Positions 56,472 through 64,000 of a stretch of 64,000 bases of DNA are shown in pieces. Position numbers and translations under genes: made by a program. The DNA comes from Paramacrobiotus metropolitanus (lineage: Eukaryota > Tardigrada > Eutardigrada > Parachela > Macrobiotidae). Positions within the stretch are counted from its first letter, which is position 1. Every line of letters starts with the position of its first letter. The notes beneath the pieces are model-generated. The model was given only the letters and a program-made list of their open reading frames with translations. It made no database searches and was not told the DNA's origin. Where the stretch lies: contig NW_026570225.1 in the NCBI RefSeq assembly GCF_019649055.1, positions 930,001 through 994,000 of the forward strand, written 5' to 3'.

Positions 56472-59400
56472 TCAAGCAAGGTACAGACGCCGATAATCAT
56501 TTGCTCCAAAGGATGTTCCGCACTGCGGACAACGTCTTTGGCGGGTTTCATAGCGTTTCGATATGCAAGAATTACAGAAAACATGGAAGCATTTCGTCAA
56601 AACGGTATCCTTGCGAGCACATTTACACGACGGGCAGTTCAGGAGATCCTTGTATTCGCGTAAATCTTCTTTTAATATTTCCTCACTTGAGCCTGTTATT
56701 TCGACTAATTTGGCTCGCTCTAGCCGCCTTTTCAGCTCCGCATTCTCTTCCTACGAAAAGAACACACTAAACATCCGGTTACGATTACTGTAAACCCATG
56801 AACATGCAATATAATCATGTAATACAATACATGAAAAACATTCTGTGATATTAAACAGCAGGGACTGTTTTTATTTTGAGTAAATACTGTACGCACAGGC
56901 ACTTTGCCATTGATAAAGAAACTTAACAATGGTAACGATTTTGATTGTTTTTTGTATACTGAAAGCTGGACCATGCTGTTGTGCAACTTGTGCTTAAGGT
57001 GCGACTGTGAACCGATTTAATAAAACGAGGAATCAAATACTACAACACAGTGTCGGAGAACTATGCCGGCTTTTCAAGTATTTTTGATACAAAAACGTAA
57101 CCGAATTACGGGACATTACCGTGAGCCGTTTGGTTTTATACACATCGCCTTCGTGCGACTTGATCCGGTCAGCATGGACTGTGCGTGCAAACTCAACTTC
57201 CTTTTCCAACTGTTCCAGTTTCAATCGCAGATCATTCGCTTCTTTCGTCTGATCGTGTGCCTTTCGTTTCCAGCTCTCTATCATATAATCACACGTTTTG
57301 CGGTCCTCTTCGAGTGTTGTGTTGGCGTCTTCGATTGCTTTTATCCGTTCTTCCGCCAATATCATCTGCTTTTCGTACTTCTGTATGGTCTCCACAGCGG
57401 TGCGAAAGCGCATTTCCTGGGCAATCTTCTCGTCTTTCAAGGTCTTGATAATTTGGTTATTCCGAATATTCTGAACAACAATATGCAAAAATCAAGCAAT
57501 CTGCACAGAAAACGATGCTTTCCCAGTTATGAATTGCGACACAAATCTTTGTCAAACCCTTACATCAGACATCCATTTTAGGTTAGTGTTGTCCTTTTCC
57601 TTTAGTTGATCAATCAACTGTTTATTTTGATTCTGCAAATCTTCCAGAGCCTGCCCGGTGATTTCCATTTCGCTCATCATTGCTTCCTCTTCAATTTTAT
57701 GACTCTGGAGGGCCTTCTTACACGACGCCAGGGAATCTTCCAAAAATTTCACTTTCCGCTGCAATTCTTCATCGGGACCACCGCGCGCTTTTTCACTTCT
57801 CTCCTTCTCTTTTTCTCTTTCCAGCTCATGCACCTTTTCTTCCAGCTGCCGGTTTCGCGAGCGGAAGTTATCCACGGTATCCACCAGGGTCTTGTAACCG
57901 GACTCCGCCGCATGGATCTTCTCGTCCGCACCAGCCGCCAGCTTGCGCAGTTCAGCATTTTCGTCCTTTAAGCGCCTTTCGGACACCATCACTTCCACCA
58001 GTTCGCGGGTAGTTTTACCGGACTGCTTGGTTATATCATACAACAGCTTCAGTTCATCGTATTCCTTGGTTTTGTCTCTAAAGACAAATACTTAAATTAA
58101 GAGGAATTCCATACATAAATACCGAACACTCATACCGAAGCTGTTTGCGCAGATCTTTAATCGTCTGCGAATCACCCCGGCTATCCGGGGAATTGACTGA
58201 ATCCTGAGATCCGGTAGATGTGTGCCGCAAGGATCCAACTGTGTCGGCGCTACCCGGTTCTTGCCCTTTTGGCTCACCATCGAAACCACGCTTTTCAGGT
58301 GTAGAGATCTTAGTGCTCGGCCGAGCCGCGTCACGAGGTTGTGTCTGCAAACCAAATTCATAAAAAAAAATTCACAAAAGTTATGAAGCGGTAAATCAAA
58401 CCTTCACCTTTGCCAATTCCGCCTGCATTGACTGAATCCGTTTCCGCAACCGCAGCACCTCACTCTGCATGGAATTATTATGCTGCATCATTGATTTGAA
58501 CAGTTTATCGTAATCCTTATTTGTCCCTGTAATTCACGATAAACTCGGTAGAAAAAGCTTAAAAGGTTAGTTTTCGGAGCACTTACCGCTAGTTTCGCGG
58601 CTGGCACGCTCCTGCTCAAATTCAATTTTTAATCTTTGATAATCCACTTTAGCCGCATTGGTAGCAGTTTGTAAATTGCTTAAGAAGGATTGAAACATTT
58701 GGCTTCCATCTTCTTCATGTTTCTATCCAAACGATGCATTACAATCAGACTGGTATTCCCCATTATTAACACTCAGCAGGTAAGTGTTCTCCACGAAAAA
58801 CACTCCACAATCAAGCTTACCTGAGCTTCTTTCAGCTGTTGCAGGTAGCTGTTACGGATCGTCGTCACCGCTTCTCGTGCAATTTTATAGTGCTCTTTTA
58901 ACTTTTCATGCTCGACGAAGATTACCGAAAAGCTGGTCTGAAGGGATTTATATTTAGCGCTATTGATAACCAGGTCATCGGGAGGGCTGGATATCTAATT
59001 TTAAACAGCGGAATTTCAACTTCCTATTTCTCCAGACTGAAAATATTTATCCCACCTGGATTTTCATCCGATCAATTGTAGATTTCAAATCCGCTTTTTC
59101 TGCGTGGATTTTATCAATTTCCTGTAATCGATTAGCCGACAAGGTTTTCAAGTTTTCCAGTTCTGTTACCATTTCCCCCATCTGGAAAAGATTCAAAAAC
59201 TTGAAAACACTGGAAATCAATCTGCGTGCCACCTCGTGTTCACATTAGTTCCACTGTAATCCAAAATAAGTTTTCACATGTGTTATATAAAATATGTCAC
59301 CTTGGACTGGGACAAGTTCGCATCGGTGGCAGCCACTTCCACGTATGTGCCTTCTTTCTTTTTTGTCCCCAGCTGCGTCTCCAGTGCAATGACTTTCTGG

Positions 59401-60639
59401 CGCAGCTCGACAACCATATTTTCCGCTTTCTCCCTTCTTGTCTGCTCTTTATCCAGCGACCAAGACAAATCAGCCTTACGATTGTTTAGTTCATCCCGTT
59501 CCGTTTCTAATTCCGTAATGCGATCTTTCAATTTGGAACTCTTCAGAACCATAATTACGTTACAAATCTGACATATTCCACTGATCAGAGGATAAAATAC
59601 ATACTTCCAGGGAGAAAGCTGTGTGTTTTTCCTGAAGGATTAATTGTTGCTTCTCCAGTTTTTCATTCTTTTTCATCATCTGCTCCATAGCGCTTTTTGC
59701 AGGTTCCTCTGCAAATCAAAACTACTTACAAATGAAGACAGCACAAAATTCTGTAAAATTTTAAGAAAGCATTGCATAAAAATAAAACATGGATGTGTGT
59801 TGCTGAAGGGACTAAAACTGCATTACTCACCGACATTCTCTGCGTTTTTCAGCTTTTCCATGGCAGAGCGCGACTGATTCCACACCGTTGCATAGACCTG
59901 TACCAATTTGGAAATGAGATTGCGCGTCTCCTGTACTCGTCCGGCCATCGTCTTATCCAGTTCCTCCTCGTCCAGAGTTGACAACTGCGTCACGAAGGAT
60001 TCTACGGGACTCAAGGGATTCTCGGCAGCTTCCGAATCTTTTAGGTGCTCATCTTCGAAATTCTTCACCAAAAGACGCGCATTCTCATCCAGCTACAAGC
60101 AAGAATGTACTGCACATCTGTATAAAATTCCTGTGACAGTATGGCACTCACGGATTTCATATGACGATTGATGATGAAGATTTCCGAATCTGTTGACGCC
60201 AGACGCTGCTGCAGCTGTTCATTCCGATTGCGCAGTTCCTCTGTCACCGTCTGGTAATGCTCAAGCCTTTCCGCAAGTTTCCGATTTTGAAAGCGTAAAA
60301 CTTTAGGCTCCATTTCTTCCTACGTCCAGAAAAATGTCACAACTAATGCAGTTACTAACACTAATAACAAAAGGAAATGTGGTCTTTAATGTTTAAGTAT
60401 TAACCAAACTTTTAATCGACTCTCGTATTAGATTGTACACAAATCAGATGACAAGCACAACATGAACATACCAGAGATGACGAGGGACCAATCTGGTATG
60501 TCTCGCGAAAGACTTTCGCTCCTCGAGCGGACTTCGAAGATGCTGGATCAGACTTCTTCAAGGATTTTGGTGTAGATGCCTCATTCTCCACGGGGGTAGG
60601 AGATGCAGGAGAACTGCCTTGCGATGACTTGCTGGCCAT
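56472..60639 (-). CDS. RNF20: BRE1 E3 ubiquitin ligase (RNF20/RNF40)
   Basis: RING ligase that monoubiquitinates histone H2B in transcribed chromatin. Thirteen exons: 60639-60472, 60319-60152, 60092-59831, 59708-59605, 59540-59301, 59181-59056, 58994-58821, 58722-58587, 58526-58408, 58344-58136, 58077-57564, 57470-57120, 56750-56472; 949 residues (human about 975-1000). N-terminus: Ser/Pro/Lys-rich, then EEMEPKVLRFQNRKLAERLEHYQ, the family's opening coiled coil. Long heptad-rich helices run through almost all exons, interrupted by a Ser/Pro-rich linker (58136-58344). The C-terminal RING reads CPSCKCARKDTVLTKCFHVFC, NSCISKRYETRQRRCPQCG, followed by FGANDYRRLYLA, matching BRE1 closely. One gene stands for RNF20/40 as in other invertebrates. 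Some internal exon edges are judged only by phase. Confidence 0.94.
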
Positions 60640-61110
60640 TCTGCTAAACCTAATAACAATTAACTTCAACAGGAACGAACAGGAAGATAACAGTACATAT
60701 TATAGATAGAGCAGCAGTAAGTCAGCAGACATGACACAAGTCCAGTAGAACAAATCTCTCGTACAGTCGTACTGCTTACGTGAACGATCGCGGATAATCA
60801 AAATCTTCTGAAATATGGCTGCGTTAGCTGTCCGCATCCAACCTTAACTTCAGTTTAGACCCCAAACTGGAGTCTTAAATTTATGATGTTTTCAACAAAA
60901 ATTAGTACCGAAGTGGTCCGAACCCTAACACTTAAAATTGATATTACCGAAATGGGTGAAAAGCGAAGGGAAAAAATCGATAATTATACAAGCACTAAGG
61001 GGAGTGCGCAGAATGTTATGACTTAAGGGGTCGGTCTATATCGAAGACCCCGCCCACCCACTCTTCATTGGTTTGCGTGGTGTCATTTATTAGAGTTAGA
61101 GAAAAAATAA

Positions 61111-61206
61111 ATTGGTATAATAATACTTACTGGTATTATACTTAATACTTAATTGGCATAATAATACTTAATAATTTAATGGTATAATATTACTTACTTA
61201 TAATAA
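61111..61206. repeat. AT-rich imperfect tandem repeat
   Basis: Several diverged copies of a unit like GGTATAATAATACTTA (also GGCATAATAATACTTA and GGTATAATATTACTTA) follow one another. It looks like a degenerate minisatellite. Confidence 0.6.
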
Positions 61207-62276
61207 TTTGCACATCAAAACGAATTCTACCAAATTTGATGGCTCTCAATTGAGCTGATATAGAAATCTATTCTAAGCCTACGCTAAGCCCCTGAAAACA
61301 CCTTCGGCGCATGCTGAAATGTCTCACCTTGCTGAACGATAGGCTTAGACGAGATAGCAGCATCCAAGCAGGACACTAATTACAAATCACTTTTTTTATG
61401 GGTACAGTATATTTGGGATTTTATATGATGAGATGCAAAGTACTGTAGATAGTCCTAGTTCACTGTAGACGTCTTGGCCTGCACACGTCTTGGCCTGCAC
61501 AGCTACCGAACGGCCAATAAATCTAGAACTTTTCTGTACCCCTTTTCTCGCTTTTTTCCCACTGTTTTTTCCTTGCCAAAGTATGAGTTTTTTTACTTGA
61601 ACGCGGCGCTCTTAATTAGAGCTTGCCCATCGGGTAATGGAGATTCATTATGGAAGCATATCTTCTGCATCTTCCTTTTTTTCCTGCAATTTGTGGAGCA
61701 GGCTGCTGGATATACGACGCCTCGCTGTTGGAATAACGGTCGACCGTTGGATATCTGGCCCACCATAAAGCAGAAGCATCTGGCTGTTTTCCCTACTTTG
61801 GACGTTAACAACATCCGGTAAGCCAAGACTCCTGGATCTGGCATCATCCAGAATTTACACGCAGCATCGCTTTCCACCTTTTGCGTTTTGCACACGACGC
61901 GGGTGCCTCCATCCATGCTGCCGTGTGCCTCACATCGAGGAGGAGGGCCTCTCATTCCATCAAAGACTGTGCAATTGCCATTCGCCATCGGCATTTGGAG
62001 TGGGCGGAGTTGTCCAATCAGCTTTTGCTACTTCATTCTTTTTTAGGCCCCTTTGTGATGTGCAGGTCGGCTTGCCCTTTTTTGCGGCGCCAAAATGTTG
62101 CCTTGTTGTCAATTACGTAGCACTTTGTTTGATTGTTTTCTGAAATTGTGAACTACATGTACTGACGATCTTGAATTGTACCAACCACAGGACAATAAAG
62201 GCTGAGACACCAGTGACCAGGCTGGGCCCGCGGGCGGACCGGTGATCCAACACTGAGCCTGAATTGTATTGTCTAT

Positions 62277-62315
62277 GTAACCAATGGGGACGTTTCAGAA
62301 GGTTTGATTGGTTAC
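62277..62315. promoter_or_regulatory. inverted CCAAT-box pair upstream of mitochondrial EF-Tu
   Basis: GTAACCAAT at 62277-62285 and its exact complement ATTGGTTAC at 62307-62315, spaced by 21 bp, about 0.5 kb before the EF-Tu start codon. Another CCAAT box next to a GGGCGG element lies at about 62000-62020. These are NF-Y-type promoter motifs; function is inferred. Confidence 0.35.
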
Positions 62316-62826
62316 AGTTGCATATTATAAGAAACGTGTTTGGATCGCGAGATCCGTCTATTGACATAGCGAATAGTTGTTTCGCTTCGGCACGTCCAAA
62401 TCCTGACTATTACGCATGTCTTTTAATGATTCAAGAAAACCCGCAACGGGAAAGCTTGCCAAGTTCGCTAATTTCTGTTGTGGGAAATTTCGAATTTCAG
62501 TTTTTCTAAGCAGAAGGAGGAATATTACGTCTTTTGTTTGATCTACGAGGCAGTTCAATCCGTCGAAAATTTTTGACGTTTAGGTTAGTGCTAACATTTT
62601 GGCTCATCGGTTGTTGTTGTCCTGCTGTACGTGGTGCACTGGTGTTTGAACAGTTTGATCAAAGTTTTCCTGCGCGTTATTAGAGTTGTTAGCAGAACAC
62701 TGATTGACTAATCACTACGCCCGTGAAGTTGAAATACTTCAGTTGGCTGAGTTGCTTTTAGCTTGGTCCATATCCGTTACTGGTGACTGCATTCATAGGA
62801 ATTTGAAATCTCCGATCCAGACAACG

Positions 62827-64000
62827 ATGGCTACCGCATTGCTCTCCAGCTTGGAAAGGAGCCTGACGCTCGCGCAGAGACCTTGTTGTTACAAAGTGCT
62901 TCAATGCAGATTCGCGACTGATCCCAGCTGCTTTCCGCGGGTTGTCCTCGATCGTTTCCAGCAAGAACTGGGAAGTACGCAAGCTTTCGAAATGCAAACC
63001 ATCCGGTTTTTTTGTTTATAATTTGATGAACTATGCATACGGTTCATTAAAACAGGCGCACCCAAGCGATTTTACGCTGCTCCTGCTAGCGAAAAGAAAG
63101 TTTTTGCGAGGGACAAACCTCATTGCAACGTGGGGACCATTGGACATGTTGACCATGGAAAAACTACACTGACTGCGGCCATTACTAAAAGTACATGCCG
63201 TCGTTTCCTTTAGAAAACTGAGCAGTCGAAATAAAAGGATAGGCCGTAAATTCTTGATTTTGAAGACAACTTGAAACTTAATTTGAGCGTTTTGGCAAGA
63301 AATTTACGATTACAAGCTGACAGATCTTTAAATGTTTTATTTCCTCAGTTCTTGCGGAGGAGAACAAAGCCAAATATGCCAAATACGAAGATATTGACAA
63401 TGCCCCGGAAGAACGAGCTCGCGGCATCACCATCAACGCCGCGCACATCGAGTACGCCACGGATAATCGGCATTACGCCCATGTTGACTGTCCCGGCCAC
63501 GCGGATTATATTAAGGTAGAAGAAGTCCACATTCCGGTCTTGGGATGTCCGTGTGTTTGACAGAAAGTGTTGTATGTAGAACATGATCACGGGTACCGCG
63601 CAAATGGATGGAGCCATTTTGGTATGGAGTGTTTGATTGCGTCAGAACTGGCTGGATCGGAACGACAAACTACATTGTACCGTTGCAGGTGGTGGCGGCC
63701 ACGGACGGCGTGATGCCACAGACCCGTGAGCATCTGATCTTGGCCAAGCAGATCGGCGTGGAGAAAATTGTGGTGTTTATTAACAAAGTCGACCAGGCTG
63801 ACAGCGAGATGGTTGAGCTGGTGGAAATGGAAGTGCGCGAAGTGATGAATACGTTCGGCTACAAAGGCGACGAGTCACCCGTGATCAAGGGTTCAGCTTT
63901 ATACGCTCTGGAAGGAAAAGAGGAGGGAAAGAAGGCTGTAAAGGAACTCCTGGCGGCTGTTGACAGCTATGTTCCCATTCCTGAACGCGATTTGGACAAA
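62827..64000 (+). CDS. TUFM: mitochondrial elongation factor Tu (3' truncated by window)
   Basis: GTPase that brings aminoacyl-tRNA to the mitochondrial ribosome. Exons 62827-62974, 63056-63190, 63349-63515, 63580-63621 and 63689 to the window edge, consistent phases. An N-terminal targeting peptide ([19 protein letters not shown], Arg/Ser/Leu-rich, no acidic run) precedes [23 protein letters not shown], which holds the P-loop (G1). Then [10 protein letters not shown] (G2), [11 protein letters not shown] (G3), INKVDQAD (G4) and GSALYALEG (G5). The bacterial-type EF-Tu sequence with a presequence and introns marks it as the nuclear mitochondrial copy, not a bacterial contaminant. Domains 2 and 3 lie beyond the window. 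Confidence 0.95.

Larger units (their letters stand above)
60640..62826. other. intergenic region, RNF20 / mitochondrial EF-Tu (head-to-head)
   Basis: About 2.2 kb. It includes the AT-rich repeat at 61111-61206, a twice-repeated ACGTCTTGGCCTGCAC (61466-61499), and CCAAT boxes nearer the EF-Tu gene (about 62013 and the inverted pair 62277-62315). A minus-strand frame of about 130 codons at 61593-61994 is open but has no recognisable domain or splice partners. Confidence 0.5.

Noticed and set aside
61593-61994. Open minus-strand frame of 133 codons with several Cys (CKTQKVESDAACKF ... PAACSTNCRKK)
   Set aside because: Cys spacing fits no zinc-finger pattern I know, there are no splice partners, and it lies in a promoter-like region with GC and CCAAT boxes.
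62827-64000. Bacterial contamination, because EF-Tu looks bacterial
   Set aside because: The gene has a targeting presequence and four phase-consistent spliceosomal introns, so it is a nuclear mitochondrial EF-Tu.

Overview
This window is eukaryotic nuclear DNA from an intron-rich animal with a compact genome. The genes are split by GT-AG introns that are often only 50-110 bp long. They include animal-specific presynaptic genes (RIM-binding protein, rabphilin) next to ordinary housekeeping genes. The gene density of roughly one gene per 5 kb, the short introns and the mixed-orientation packing would fit a small-genome ecdysozoan such as a tardigrade, but nothing read here proves the phylum. 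No tRNA, rRNA, CRISPR array or bacterial operon was seen.

Layout: (1) about 1.5-12.1 kb, + strand, most of a RIM-binding protein gene whose 5' end probably lies off the window. (2) 12.1-13.9 kb, an intergenic stretch with a decayed retroelement-like fragment and a small hairpin. (3) 13.9-17.0 kb, + strand, a gamma-butyrobetaine-dioxygenase-like gene whose intron carries a 731-bp non-autonomous hAT element. (4) 17.1-20.2 kb, - strand, the U5 snRNP 40 kDa WD40 protein, with a 527-bp near-perfect hairpin element in intron 1. (5) 20.5-22.8 kb, + strand, DDX51 helicase. (6) 22.9-25.1 kb, - strand, GNPTG. (7) 26.2-28.8 kb, + strand, p38 MAP kinase. (8) 29.2-33.1 kb, - strand, TFIP11. (9) 33.7-35.1 kb, + strand, an unassigned 260-residue protein. 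(10) 35.1-41.2 kb, a gene-poor stretch with a Harbinger-type MITE. (11) 41.2-45.8 kb, + strand, rabphilin. (12) 46.7-50.8 kb, - strand, a hAT-transposase-derived gene with two BED-type fingers. (13) 51.3-53.5 kb, + strand, a protein with two THAP fingers and an AT-hook. (14) 54.7-56.1 kb, + strand, CHMP2A. (15) 56.5-60.6 kb, - strand, BRE1 (RNF20/40). (16) 62.8 kb to the window end, + strand, mitochondrial EF-Tu, cut by the edge.

From SNRNP40 onward the genes mostly alternate in strand, giving head-to-head pairs (SNRNP40/DDX51, GNPTG/p38, TFIP11/unassigned, hAT-derived/THAP, RNF20/EF-Tu) and tail-to-tail pairs (dioxygenase/SNRNP40, DDX51/GNPTG, p38/TFIP11, rabphilin/hAT-derived, CHMP2A/RNF20). 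Functionally, two genes serve the pre-mRNA splicing machinery (SNRNP40, TFIP11), two act at the presynaptic release apparatus (RIM-BP, rabphilin), and the rest are independent cell functions.

The most unusual locus is the head-to-head pair at 46.7-53.5 kb. Two genes built from DNA-transposon DNA-binding modules (BED and THAP) lie 0.56 kb apart, and each carries its finger in duplicate. For the 11 genes with both ends inside the window, excluding DDX51, I rebuilt exons by hand and checked that splice phases close to a single frame. Exon edges are therefore explicit but unsupported by RNA data.
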